Made by a program: the position numbers and the translations under genes. From Oceanospirillaceae bacterium (GTDB lineage Bacteria > Pseudomonadota > Gammaproteobacteria > Pseudomonadales > Oceanobacteraceae), in the NCBI GenBank assembly GCA_002723385.1, contig PBNY01000093.1, positions 25,692 through 89,691 of the forward strand: a DNA stretch of 64,000 bases, read 5' to 3'. How positions within the stretch are numbered: position 1 is the first letter of the stretch; every line of letters begins with the position of its first letter. The notes below the pieces were generated by a model. That model was not told the origin of the DNA. It made no database searches and saw only the letters and a list, made by a program, of their open reading frames with translations. Shown here in pieces: positions 35,989-44,730 of this stretch.

Positions 35989-38771
35989 GACCGACCTCGT
36001 TTGGACTTCTTGCCGGTCGTATCAGCGGCTGTCTCTGCTGTTATTTTGGTGTACAGCTCAAACAGCTTTTCCAGTCGTTCGGTGTCGTTGCGGAAGCGAC
36101 GGCCAATATAGATACGTTCCAGCACTTCGTCGTTACGCTCATGGGCCTCTCGCAGGTCTTGCGGCATGGCATCCGGTTTGTAGAGATCGGCAATGGTCGC
36201 TGGAAAATGTGCTTCTCGCGCCAGCAGAATATCTTCCGCGCAGCGGGTAAGGTCAGCTTTGTTTTTTTCGGTCAGTCTGGGCACCGGAAAGGTATTCCAG
36301 CCCAGTGTGTTGGAATAGCGGAAATCTGTTTTCATTTTGCCGCAGACTGTGCCGATCCAGACCAGGTGAATACGGGAGGCGATCAGGGCCATATTCCAGA
36401 GAGGGACGTCATACATTGCAAATGCCAGATTGGAAATCACCGACCGCTCTGGTAATACACCAACAGGTAAGTACTGCCTGGTTTCAGAACTGACCTGAGG
36501 GACAATCATTGACACGCGCTTTCCAACGGCTTGGATTTGGCGAAATCTATGTGGGTAACTAGCCGCTGGACGAGTCTCAGCTGCTTTACTATTACTACGA
36601 AATGCTGCTACCGAAAGTATACGATTACGAATATCAGCTATTTTTTCAGCCTTAAGCCGCTGTTCATCTTCGATCCACAAGCAATAACGTTCCAGGCCCC
36701 TAATATATTCAGCAGCTCCAAAATATGGGCGTATATATTCTCCAGCCTCAGGATAAGAGTTTAAAAGAGACTTTCTCTCATCAGCATCCAACGACAAATA
36801 GCCATTATCTGTTGGTTTATTTCCCCACACTAGATAACCACGGTCTTTTGGAGACTTTGATATTGATTGAACAATAATGTTTTCAGAACTAACAAGATAC
36901 GCATTAATTTCATTACACTGCTTTTCAATCGTTGAGTCATCCTCACCAATCGAAAACAGTCGACGCGGAAACCGTGGCGAAGCAGAGATACCGATAATCG
37001 CAACGGTAACCCCAGCGTTATTCTTAGCGAGGTTTTTCCATTTGAATGAGGTATGGGCAAACTCAATTTGGCAGCCGGTTTCAAACACCTCTGGCCACAA
37101 AATCGGCACCTGCTGACCTTGGCAAATTGAATTGGTGGATACGAAGGCCGCAGCGGCTGTGTTACGCGAGCAATAGTCAGCCGCCTTCATAAACCAGCCC
37201 GCGACGTAATCCAGCGACTTCCAGCTTTTGGCGCGTTTTTCAAAAATCCCCTGCAAGTCGGCTTTTTGCTCTTTGGACTGCCAGGTCGATCCCAAATACG
37301 GAGGATTGCCGCAGATATAGACTTCGCCGCCTTCGTTGTCGAAATTGATCTCGGCCTGGTCAAGCGGGCTTTGGAACAAGTCATCAGCATACAGTTTTAC
37401 ACTGGTGCCTTGAGATGGACAGGCGGATTCCCAATCCACTTGCAGGGCATTGCCACTGGTAATCCAGTTTTGATGATTTAACGGCAGAAACTCCACCAGC
37501 GCTTCGCGTTGCCCTCGGTAGGCCACATCGCACTGATACTCAGCAATGATCAGTGCCAGACGCGCGATTTCAGCCGAAAAGTCCCGCAGTTCAATACCGC
37601 GAAAATTATTCAGTGGTATCTCACTTTTCTGGCCTTGCTCGCCTCGGCGTTCATTGATGGTGTTTTCAATTTCACGCAGTTGTTTGTAGGCAATCACCAG
37701 GAAGTTGCCAGAGCCACAGGCCGGGTCGAACACCCGAATACGCGCCAAACGCTTGCGCAGGTTTAGCAGCTTGCGGGCGTTGTCTCCGGCGTCTTCCAGT
37801 TTCTCACGCAGATCATCCAGAAACAGTGGATTCAGTACCTTCAGAATATTGGGCACGCTGGTGTAGTGCATGCCCAGTTCGCCCCGTTCTTCGTCATCGG
37901 CGACCGCCTGGATCATAGAGCCGAAGATGTCGGGGTTAATCTGGGTCCAGTCGAGGTTGCCGATATGCAGCAGATAAGAGCGTGCAATTTTGCTGAAACG
38001 CGGGACATCTGCACTGCCGGAGAACAAGCCGCCGTTTACATACGGGAACTGATCTGCCCATGGGCGCAGGCCAGATTCAGCACGGTCATGGATTTTGGTG
38101 TTCATGGCCCGGAATATTTCACTGATCACTTCGTGGGTGTTCGATGAATCCCGTGAGCTCATCTGTTCTATCGTGGCGGTGAACAGATCGGTGCCATGAA
38201 AAATGTGCGTGTCTTCAGCAAAAAAGCAGAAAATCAGCCGGGCCATAAAGTGGTTCATTTCATGGCGTTGATCGGCGGTTGCCCAGTCCGGGTTATCTTG
38301 CAGTAATTCAACGTACAAGCGGTTCAAGCGACTGGTGGCCCGAATATCGAACGAGCTGTCGCGTATTTGCTTAATCGTAGTAATGCCCGCCAACGGCAGG
38401 AAAAAGCCGAAGTGATCGGGGAAACGTGGGTATTCGCAGGCGATGGTTTCGCCAGTTTCCAGCTCTTCCGCTTCGAAGGTTTCACCATCAGTAGCCAGAA
38501 TGAATTTGGCTTTGGCCTTTTTCGTTGCCGGGCTTTCACGCAGTTGAGTCAGGGCATTGCCAACGCCACCAGATTCAGCAATCGCGATCTGGATATGATT
38601 GGTTTGCAGAACACCGCCTACGTCAGAGCGGTTACTGGCACCCCTTTGCAGTTTTTTGATGGTGGTTTCTTTATTGCCAAAAGCGCGCAGAAACTCAAAC
38701 GGAAAGACTTTTTCATCAAACGGCTGTTCGGCCAGTTCTGAAATCGCGACTTCAATCTCTACCGCGTTCAC
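35985..38771 (-). CDS. MmeI-like (type IIG-family) DNA methyltransferase
   Basis: The 928-residue protein matches the MmeI family in length and order. It has an N-terminal region, a helical spacer, a SAM-binding motif DPACGSGNF (349-357), an amino-methyltransferase motif NPPY (489-492), and a target-recognition region from about 600. In MmeI the N-terminus contains a D...ExK nuclease site. Here the equivalent stretch (VGGVLQTNHIQIAIAESGG, 51-69) shows no ExK, so the cleavage domain may be lost. Restriction could then fall to the GIY-YIG and helicase genes downstream. This is inference from motif inspection. Confidence 0.85.
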   Translation of the reverse strand: MNAVEIEVAISELAEQPFDEKVFPFEFLRAFGNKETTIKKLQRGASNRSDVGGVLQTNHIQIAIAESGGVGNALTQLRESPATKKAKAKFILATDGETFEAEELETGETIACEYPRFPDHFGFFLPLAGITTIKQIRDSSFDIRATSRLNRLYVELLQDNPDWATADQRHEMNHFMARLIFCFFAEDTHIFHGTDLFTATIEQMSSRDSSNTHEVISEIFRAMNTKIHDRAESGLRPWADQFPYVNGGLFSGSADVPRFSKIARSYLLHIGNLDWTQINPDIFGSMIQAVADDEERGELGMHYTSVPNILKVLNPLFLDDLREKLEDAGDNARKLLNLRKRLARIRVFDPACGSGNFLVIAYKQLREIENTINERRGEQGQKSEIPLNNFRGIELRDFSAEIARLALIIAEYQCDVAYRGQREALVEFLPLNHQNWITSGNALQVDWESACPSQGTSVKLYADDLFQSPLDQAEINFDNEGGEVYICGNPPYLGSTWQSKEQKADLQGIFEKRAKSWKSLDYVAGWFMKAADYCSRNTAAAAFVSTNSICQGQQVPILWPEVFETGCQIEFAHTSFKWKNLAKNNAGVTVAIIGISASPRFPRRLFSIGEDDSTIEKQCNEINAYLVSSENIIVQSISKSPKDRGYLVWGNKPTDNGYLSLDADERKSLLNSYPEAGEYIRPYFGAAEYIRGLERYCLWIEDEQRLKAEKIADIRNRILSVAAFRSNSKAAETRPAASYPHRFRQIQAVGKRVSMIVPQVSSETRQYLPVGVLPERSVISNLAFAMYDVPLWNMALIASRIHLVWIGTVCGKMKTDFRYSNTLGWNTFPVPRLTEKNKADLTRCAEDILLAREAHFPATIADLYKPDAMPQDLREAHERNDEVLERIYIGRRFRNDTERLEKLFELYTKITAETAADTTGKKSKRGRS

Positions 38772-39004
38772 GCAGTGGCCCCTTGCTCATGGGTATGGTC
38801 AGTATCGGCAACCAGCTCCAGCAGCTCTGAGATATCGCATCCCAGGTATACACACAGCTGCTCCAGTACGTCGAACTCCACACGCACAGCGGTTTCCTGA
38901 TACAGCCGGGTAATGGTTCCACGATTGATGCCGGTGTCTCTGGCAACATCTGCGATCTTCAGTTTCTTCTCGCCCATGATACGAGACAAATGACACTTAA
39001 TCAT
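38768..39004 (-). CDS. XRE-family regulator
   Basis: The 78-residue protein is a single Cro/CI-type HTH (LKIADVARDTGINRGTITRLYQ) with the VLEQLCVYLGCDISELLEL segment typical of small phage-like regulators. Its stop overlaps the methyltransferase start by four bases, suggesting it controls expression of the cassette in the way C proteins control restriction-modification genes. A TTG two codons upstream is an alternative start. Confidence 0.85.
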   Translation of the reverse strand: MIKCHLSRIMGEKKLKIADVARDTGINRGTITRLYQETAVRVEFDVLEQLCVYLGCDISELLELVADTDHTHEQGATA

Positions 39005-39024
39005 CCTCAACAGCCCTTTTTGAT

Positions 39025-39092
39025 CTACAGCAGAGCAAAAGTGCTTGCAGAAGATCTTACCTGAGTTATTATGCTCTACAGGAGATCAAAAG
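39025..39092. promoter_or_regulatory. Direct-repeat operators and promoter between XRE gene and excisionase-like gene
   Basis: CTACAGCAGAGCAAAAG (39025-39041) is repeated as CTACAGGAGATCAAAAG (39076-39092), 15 of 17 bases identical, 51 bases apart. Between them lie TTGCAG (39045-39050) and TATTAT (39067-39072) with a 16-base spacer, a plausible promoter toward the excisionase-like and integrase genes. The repeats are likely binding sites of the XRE regulator. Confidence 0.6.
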
Positions 39093-39134
39093 ATCCCGCT
39101 GAAAGTTAATTTATCTTACTTGAGGATGAAGGTT

Positions 39135-39350
39135 ATGTCACAGACCTATCTCACCACTGAAGAACTGTCCGCTCGTATCAAGTACGACGCCCGCACCATT
39201 CGTAACCAGTTGAAGGACTCGGTATTGCTGGAAGGCATTCACTACGTTCGCCCATTTGGTGGACGCAAGATCTTGTACATCTGGGAACGTATCGAGCAGG
39301 ACATGTTTAAAGCACCTGCAATCGACACACTTGTCGCTGGTCTTCAGTAA
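39135..39350 (+). CDS. Excisionase-like small HTH protein
   Basis: The 71-residue protein reads TYLTTEELSARIKYDARTIRNQLKDSVLLEGIHYVRPFGGRKILYIWERIEQDM, a MerR/AlpA-like winged HTH typical of phage and island excisionases. It lies 11 bases before the integrase. GAGG lies nine bases before the ATG at 39135; an ATG three codons upstream is less well placed. Confidence 0.7.
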   Translation: MSQTYLTTEELSARIKYDARTIRNQLKDSVLLEGIHYVRPFGGRKILYIWERIEQDMFKAPAIDTLVAGLQ

Positions 39351-39361
39351 GGAGGTGCCCG

Positions 39362-40582
39362 ATGGGAGCAGTGAATACACGCAATGGCACATTGCAGATT
39401 GATTTCCGCTATCAGGGTGAACGTTGTCGTGAGCAAACCCGACTGACAGACACCCCATCCAATCGCAAACGAGCCAAGAAAATTCTGGAGCGTATTGAAG
39501 CCGAGATCACACTGGGGACATTCAACTACAGGGATTACTTTCCGAAGAGTAAACGGGCGGATGTCTTTGATGAAAAAGCTCAGCAGCGAGAGGCAGCTAA
39601 ACAACGACTGGGATTGTCTGGAAACACGACGGAGTTGCCATTATTCGCAGAATTTGCCGATATCTGGCTGGCCGAGAAAAAAATCGAGTGGCGAGACAGC
39701 CACTTGATAACGGTGATTTCCAACCTGAACAGCTATGTGCTGCCAGAGTTTGGAGAAAAGAGAGTCAACGACATCACCAAAGCCGACATCCTGAATTTTC
39801 GTTCAACACTCGCCAAAGAACCGAAGCGAAAAGGCAGTCCACTGAAGGCTCCAACCATCAATAAGGTGATGACACCATTACGAATGATTGTAAATGAGGC
39901 CGCTGACCGGTACGAGTTTACGTCGCCCTGGAAGGGAATTAAATCCCTGAAAATCCAAAAGGTCGATGTTGAACCCTTTACGCTCGAAGAAGTTCAGCAA
40001 ATCCTGGCTCACGTACGAGCCGACTTCCGGCCTTATTACACTGTCCGCTTCTTCAGCGGTATGCGTACCGGTGAGATTGACGGCTTGCAATGGAAGTACG
40101 TTGATTTTGAGCGACGTCAGATCCTGATTCGGGAAACTGTCGTCAACGACCAGCTGACGTACACCAAGACTGATGGCTCACAGCGTGAGATTCAGATGTC
40201 CCAGCCAGTGTTTGACGCATTGAAGGAACAACACGCAGTAACCGGTGGTATGCAGTTTGTATTCGCTACCCGCAAAGGAACCCCGCTCAATCACAACAAC
40301 GTGACCAAGCGCGTTTGGTATCCATTGTTGCGGTATTTGGGTTTGAAGGAGAGACGTCCTTACCAGACTCGACACACTGCTGCGACACTGTTGCTAGCGG
40401 CGGGCGAAGCTCCGGAATGGATCGCTCGTCAGATGGGGCATACCACAACGGAAATGCTGTTCCGGGTGTATTCACGCTACGTTCCTAACCTCACCCGGCA
40501 GGATGGTTCCGCGTTTGATCGTTTGCTGCAACAACAAGGCATCCAGACACAGATCACTCCTGATAAAACGGAGGATCTGTAA
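39362..40582 (+). CDS. Tyrosine recombinase (island integrase)
   Basis: The 406-residue protein has an Arm-type N-terminal domain, a core-binding domain (about 95-185) and a catalytic domain with Arg235 (SGMRTGEIDGL), Lys269, Tyr334-x2-Arg337 in PYQTRHTAAT, His360 (RQMGHTTTEM) and Tyr370 (FRVYSRY). Tyr replaces the usual first His of H-x-x-R, as in some phage integrases. It is probably the integrase that inserted the island at or near tRNA-Arg, but it lies about 9 kb from the tRNA rather than beside it. GGAGG precedes the ATG. Confidence 0.92.
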   Translation: MGAVNTRNGTLQIDFRYQGERCREQTRLTDTPSNRKRAKKILERIEAEITLGTFNYRDYFPKSKRADVFDEKAQQREAAKQRLGLSGNTTELPLFAEFADIWLAEKKIEWRDSHLITVISNLNSYVLPEFGEKRVNDITKADILNFRSTLAKEPKRKGSPLKAPTINKVMTPLRMIVNEAADRYEFTSPWKGIKSLKIQKVDVEPFTLEEVQQILAHVRADFRPYYTVRFFSGMRTGEIDGLQWKYVDFERRQILIRETVVNDQLTYTKTDGSQREIQMSQPVFDALKEQHAVTGGMQFVFATRKGTPLNHNNVTKRVWYPLLRYLGLKERRPYQTRHTAATLLLAAGEAPEWIARQMGHTTTEMLFRVYSRYVPNLTRQDGSAFDRLLQQQGIQTQITPDKTEDL

Positions 40583-40840
40583 ATGAACCGCGCTCGTAAC
40601 AACAAACTTTGGGTATCTGACCGCGCGCACAATGTGGCTGAATGGTTGATCCATATTCATCGAGTACAAAATGGCTACGGACTGGCTCCTTATCTCGGTG
40701 TGCAACCGTATCTCGACAACTACAATGCTGTACGGCTGTGGGTGCAGATAAAATTAACCCGGCGTCCTCCAGAGCTGCAAACCCTTGGGGATGTCAGAAA
40801 GGCCTTCCGACGGTTACTGCCCGTGGATAAAGGCGAGTGA
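40583..40840 (+). CDS. Small island protein, unknown
   Basis: The 85-residue basic protein follows the integrase stop directly. It contains NVAEWLIHIHRVQNGYGLAPYLGVQPYLDNYNAVRLWVQIK, which suggests a helical fold, but I recognise no family. Its TGA overlaps the next open frame. Co-transcription with the integrase suggests an island-maintenance role, by position only. Confidence 0.5.
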   Translation: MNRARNNKLWVSDRAHNVAEWLIHIHRVQNGYGLAPYLGVQPYLDNYNAVRLWVQIKLTRRPPELQTLGDVRKAFRRLLPVDKGE

Positions 40841-40869
40841 CCATCAACGGAAAAACTGACAGGTGTTTG

Positions 40870-41073
40870 ATGAAAACAAAAATCCATCCAAACAGAGTGG
40901 TTGAGCTTGATCCGAGGATGCTGGAAGACCTTGGTATCAAGCTTGGTGACAAGGTCGATCTCTACCTGCGTGATGCCGACTCAATTTTCCTCGTCAAATA
41001 CGGGACGAGAAGGCAAGAATGGGGCGAGCCAGCCGCGACCGTCACTGTCTTTGAATACCCTGGGGGAGAGTGA
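40870..41073 (+). CDS. AbrB/SpoVT-like swapped-hairpin protein
   Basis: The 67-residue product starts MKTKIHPNRVVELDPRMLEDLGIKLGDKVDLYLRD, closely resembling the AbrB-type DNA-binding hairpin found in antitoxins (with the LGIKLGDKV signature). AGG lies six bases before the ATG. No obvious toxin gene is adjacent, so it may be an orphan antitoxin or a small regulator. Confidence 0.6.
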   Translation: MKTKIHPNRVVELDPRMLEDLGIKLGDKVDLYLRDADSIFLVKYGTRRQEWGEPAATVTVFEYPGGE

Positions 41074-41100
41074 CTGTAAGGTCTGAACTGTGTTGACTCA

Positions 41101-41130
41101 GACCCAATCTGACAGTGCCCAGATTGGGTC
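41101..41130. terminator. Strong inverted repeat after island genes
   Basis: GACCCAATCTG (41101-41111) and CAGATTGGGTC (41120-41130) form a perfect 11-base stem with an eight-base loop, 27 bases after the AbrB-like stop. No T-run follows, so it could be a factor-dependent terminator or a recombination site. Confidence 0.5.
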
Positions 41131-41325
41131 GAGGCTGTTATATGAGCTAGGAGCTTGCCTCCCTCTCCTGGTAAAACCCAGCTACTTAGACATAAAAATA
41201 ACCTTTAAAATCAATAACTTGAATTTTTTTTGAAATTTTCCAGCCATTCTCCTAGCTGATCACAGATCTGTACTGAAATATTGTGATTCCACCCAATCAC
41301 GGGTTTATTCAAAGGAGATTTCTTT

Positions 41326-41454
41326 ATGGCTAAATCATCTAGCGGTTCTCAGAGCGGTCGCGGCCAATCCAGTCACTCTGGCCCCGGCGGTAACTGGCCA
41401 AGCACAACAGGCAATCCGTCTGGCGGTGGTCGTGGTAACGCACCTTCCAAGTAA
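41326..41454 (+). CDS. 42-residue Gly/Ser-rich peptide
   Basis: An ATG with AGGAG nine bases upstream opens a 42-codon frame made almost entirely of Ser, Gly, Asn, Pro and Arg, with the central motif GPGGNWPSTTGNPSGGGRGN and no hydrophobic segment. The good ribosome-binding site and the position 50 bases before a HicA-like gene make it likely to be real. It could be a partner of the next two genes, for example a disordered antitoxin. I recall similar GNWPSTTGNPSGG peptides in other bacteria but know no function. Confidence 0.6.
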   Translation: MAKSSSGSQSGRGQSSHSGPGGNWPSTTGNPSGGGRGNAPSK

Positions 41455-41504
41455 TTCAAGCACTGTGATATCGGCTCATTTTATGGGTCGATATCAAGGA
41501 AATC

Positions 41505-41711
41505 ATGATGAAAAAATTATCTGCCAACAAAGATATCGACAAGTTTGTTCGAAAGCTATTACGCTCTGGCTGGTCATTAGTACGCACAAAGCGCCACCCT
41601 GTAATCAAAGCTCCATGCGGGAAGCGAATCGCTGTGCCTTCAAGTCCTGGTGTAGCTAGGGCATATGATGAATTCACTCACGCCTTACAACGGCTCCAAA
41701 CTCAAGGATGA
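41505..41711 (+). CDS. HicA-like toxin-family protein
   Basis: The 68-residue basic protein contains LLRSGWSLVRTKRHPVIKAPCGKRIAVPSSP, which resembles the dsRNA-binding-fold core of HicA mRNA interferases (GW...H...G..VP), with His32 as the candidate catalytic residue. No HicB antitoxin follows; instead the stop overlaps the ankyrin gene (ATGA). AAGGA lies six bases before the ATG. Function as a toxin is inferred from family resemblance only. Confidence 0.6.
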   Translation: MMKKLSANKDIDKFVRKLLRSGWSLVRTKRHPVIKAPCGKRIAVPSSPGVARAYDEFTHALQRLQTQG

Positions 41712-43894
41712 AAATAATGATGCAACCTCCTTTCTATACTCTAATGGAAATGGTACGACTGATTTGCAATGCGTTTGACATAGGGCGCTCAATCAAGAAA
41801 GACCTAGACAATAAAGCACAGGATAGATATACCTCTTTACCTGAAGCGATGGGGTACTTTGAACAGCCAGATTTGAAACAAGAACTAACTTGGATTGTTG
41901 GATCAGAGGAAATAGCTGATAGTATCATTATTCAAATCGAAATTGGATTAAAGCAATACATTCGTATAATTAAAGAAACCAATGGCAATGGCATCAGCCG
42001 ACCGAATATGATGCTTATAATCTTCAGAGTATTTGCATATTTTCTGGTTACAGGAAAATTAAACATTAGAATATCAAAATACCGAGTTTCTATACTTGAT
42101 GAAAAGACTGGGTTATGCAGCAGTGCACTTCCAGTATTACTTGAACGCTTGGAAAAAGAATCTCTTACATGGCAGTCAATGTTGATCAATGAATCAAAAG
42201 ATGTCAGGGATAAAGTATCAGGATGGAAAAATGGGGAACATCTACCTGAGCTGTCTTCCATCAAACTTTTGATGAATGAACCAGGAATGGTAGATGAGCG
42301 CTCGGCCATTGTTTTGGCAAGAGCCTGGGATTATCTAATTAGAGAGTATGAGCAAATCGACTGCTCCCCATCCGATTGGTTACCGGAATCCCGTATGGAA
42401 TTTTATAACCAGCTCATAAAATCAACCGCAATTGAAAAAGATATTTTTGAACCTCATGTAAAATTAGTACAGGGCTTTCTAAAACACTCAAATACTACAG
42501 CAGAGCAAGCTAATTCTGCAGTGAAAAATATGAGAGCCATTGTTAAAGAAAACAGCAATCCATATTTCAATGATATGTACTGTGACTGGGATCAAGCACG
42601 TATTTTCATCAAACAAGAAAAATATAAAGAAGCACTTGATCTTTACAAGTCAGCCATTGACAAATCCATGTATTGGAATTGTCTTCAGATAGATGATTTA
42701 TTACACGAAGCGTTGTTAGCGGCATCAGCTATAGGGAAAGATCGTACTTTCTGTAAGAAAATCAGAAAATCACAGATAACATTTGGTTCTGCTTTGCCTT
42801 ATCAGGATACTAAATTTGATAGCAAAAAATATAACGATCACATTCAAGATTGGGAAATAGATCGCTATGAAGAAGAGTTTCATAGAATACACAAACCCCA
42901 AAATTTAACTCCTCCCAAGAGTAAAAAAGGCCCTCTCACGTTTTTGTTTGATGACGTTGATGGTGTGCGCTACGACTATAAGAAACCAGACAAGATGATA
43001 AAAGTGCCTTGTCGAAATGGATATAAGAGAATGCCTCAATTGGTATATGCTGTAACATATAATCATTGGGATCAATTCTGCCGCCTCTTAGATCACGGTG
43101 CCAATGTCGACAAATTAACTACATCATCAGAATCAGCCCTATTAATGGCATTAGAGAAAATAGCTTTTGATAGCATACCAACTGGACAAGCAGACGTCCG
43201 ATATTTTGACAAACTAATCAAATTTCCACATAGTGATAATACGTTAAACACTCTGACTGAAAAGAGAAGAATTTCATTACTCGATTCCGCCATTCGTTCC
43301 TGCAAACCGACAGTTGTAGAAGCTGTTCTGGAACTTGGGATTGATATTGACTTGGTTGCGGCAACAGATCGTTGTACCCCTTTGTATCAAGCTGTTGGTT
43401 TACTGCATACATTAGAAAATCCTCAGAAACTTTATGACAAGATAATTTCCGCACCTCAATCATATGACGCCGTGCATCGAGATGCATTCCAACGATATAC
43501 AAACGACCTTTTTGCTACTGATGGGTTCATAAAGTCTATTAACGAGATGCATAGTAATGAGCAATGGAAAGCACAGCTCCTTAAAGTTCTGCATCATGTT
43601 ATGTACGAACGTAATGAAAGAATCTCAATCACCGGGCTGATAGAAATAATAAAATTGCTGATATCCAAAGGAGCCAACACAAACCAAAAGCATACTTATC
43701 CATTGCAAGGTTATACGCCGCTGATGTTAGCTGTAGAATTTGGGCTTTCCAGTATTGTAGAGCAAATGTTAAAGAATGGTGGTGATCCAACGATAACGTA
43801 TTACGATCAAAATCTCTATAAGCATCTTAACTGCATTGATATTGCAAACCTATTCAAAAATTATGATTTAGCAAGGAAGTTAGCGTTGTCTTAG
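41708..43894 (+). CDS. Large ankyrin-repeat protein
   Basis: The 728-residue protein has an N-terminal helical region (1-330), a TPR-like stretch around NPYFNDMYCDWDQARIFIKQEKYKEALDLYKSAIDKS (about 290-325) and ankyrin repeats in the C-terminal third (MPQLVYAVTYNHWDQFCRLLDHGANVD; SLLDSAIRSCKPTVVEAVLELGIDID; GYTPLMLAVEFGLSSIVEQMLKNGGDP). No catalytic motif is visible. It is much more AT-rich than the flanking genes, a sign of recent transfer. The ATG overlaps the HicA-like stop by four bases, so the pair is coupled. No family name is assigned. Confidence 0.75.
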   Translation: MKIMMQPPFYTLMEMVRLICNAFDIGRSIKKDLDNKAQDRYTSLPEAMGYFEQPDLKQELTWIVGSEEIADSIIIQIEIGLKQYIRIIKETNGNGISRPNMMLIIFRVFAYFLVTGKLNIRISKYRVSILDEKTGLCSSALPVLLERLEKESLTWQSMLINESKDVRDKVSGWKNGEHLPELSSIKLLMNEPGMVDERSAIVLARAWDYLIREYEQIDCSPSDWLPESRMEFYNQLIKSTAIEKDIFEPHVKLVQGFLKHSNTTAEQANSAVKNMRAIVKENSNPYFNDMYCDWDQARIFIKQEKYKEALDLYKSAIDKSMYWNCLQIDDLLHEALLAASAIGKDRTFCKKIRKSQITFGSALPYQDTKFDSKKYNDHIQDWEIDRYEEEFHRIHKPQNLTPPKSKKGPLTFLFDDVDGVRYDYKKPDKMIKVPCRNGYKRMPQLVYAVTYNHWDQFCRLLDHGANVDKLTTSSESALLMALEKIAFDSIPTGQADVRYFDKLIKFPHSDNTLNTLTEKRRISLLDSAIRSCKPTVVEAVLELGIDIDLVAATDRCTPLYQAVGLLHTLENPQKLYDKIISAPQSYDAVHRDAFQRYTNDLFATDGFIKSINEMHSNEQWKAQLLKVLHHVMYERNERISITGLIEIIKLLISKGANTNQKHTYPLQGYTPLMLAVEFGLSSIVEQMLKNGGDPTITYYDQNLYKHLNCIDIANLFKNYDLARKLALS

Positions 43895-44058
43895 AGTTTC
43901 AAGACAATCATTTCGAATAAGAAAGTACTAACCTCCCTCTAGCTTTTATTATTATTTGACACCGAAAGGGGGAATAAATCAGCATCATGCTCATGAAAAA
44001 TCTGAAAGTGGTGACGTGAGTGCCCCCTTTTTAACAAAGGCCTAAAAAACCACAGGCA

Positions 44059-44730
44059 CTAAACCAATCGAATTCGACTCGACTCCCACTTCCTCAACAC
44101 CGCTTCCAGAAACCACCTTGGCTGTTCGCGGTTAATAGCCGCCTCGTCGAGAATCAGGGTTTGAGCATCCATCTCGCCCAAAAAAGTCAGCTTACGCGAA
44201 TTATCAAAGAAATAGGCGCGGTCGCAGTGTTCCAGCATGCCCCGAAGGTTTGTGAGTGATCGCGCATAGCGGCCCCGGATTTTATCTTCCGGTACATCAT
44301 GCCCGCCCATATCAACTCGCTGCGCCACCCGGCTCACGTTCAGATCGGCGGCGTTCGTACAAACGAAATACAGAGACGTACGAAACCCTTTTTGTCTGGC
44401 GCTGCGGACAAATTCAATGTGACCCGCATGACTCATCACGGATTCGTACGTGAAGGGACGCCCGCAATCAACCCAGTCTTGCCTCAGACCCATCGCAATC
44501 TGTTGCGCCAGTTTGCTGCGTTGATCATTCTCCTGAGCTGGTGTGCACGAGGCGTTCAGGCTTTGTAGATCCAGATGGATATGTTTGGCAATGTCATCAG
44601 GGTTCAGATATTGGCCCAGACTGATCGTCGGGTGTTCTTGCATCAGATAATTGGCAAGCGTGGTTTTGCCCGATCCGTTGGGGCCCGCGATCAAGCGAAG
44701 GCGGGGCTTTTCTTCTCTCTGCTGGTTCAT
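44059..44730 (-). CDS. Zeta-toxin-like P-loop kinase
   Basis: The 223-residue protein has a P-loop AGPNGSGKTT (15-24), a NPDDIAKHI segment and FTYESVMSHAGHIEFVRSARQKGFRTSLYFVCT, the layout of zeta/PezT-type kinases. Known members phosphorylate UDP-N-acetylglucosamine and poison wall synthesis; others have unknown targets. Its start overlaps the stop of the small gene upstream (ATGA), the classical antitoxin-toxin arrangement. Confidence 0.8.
   Translation of the reverse strand: MNQQREEKPRLRLIAGPNGSGKTTLANYLMQEHPTISLGQYLNPDDIAKHIHLDLQSLNASCTPAQENDQRSKLAQQIAMGLRQDWVDCGRPFTYESVMSHAGHIEFVRSARQKGFRTSLYFVCTNAADLNVSRVAQRVDMGGHDVPEDKIRGRYARSLTNLRGMLEHCDRAYFFDNSRKLTFLGEMDAQTLILDEAAINREQPRWFLEAVLRKWESSRIRLV

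Noticed and set aside
30929..41073. Interpretation of the island as an intact prophage
   Set aside because: There are no capsid, tail, terminase or lysis genes; only integrase, excisionase-like and defence-type genes are seen.
43964..44034. AAAGGGGG and CCCCCTTTTT as a terminator of the ankyrin gene
   Set aside because: The arms are separated by about 50 bases, so a normal intrinsic hairpin is unlikely.
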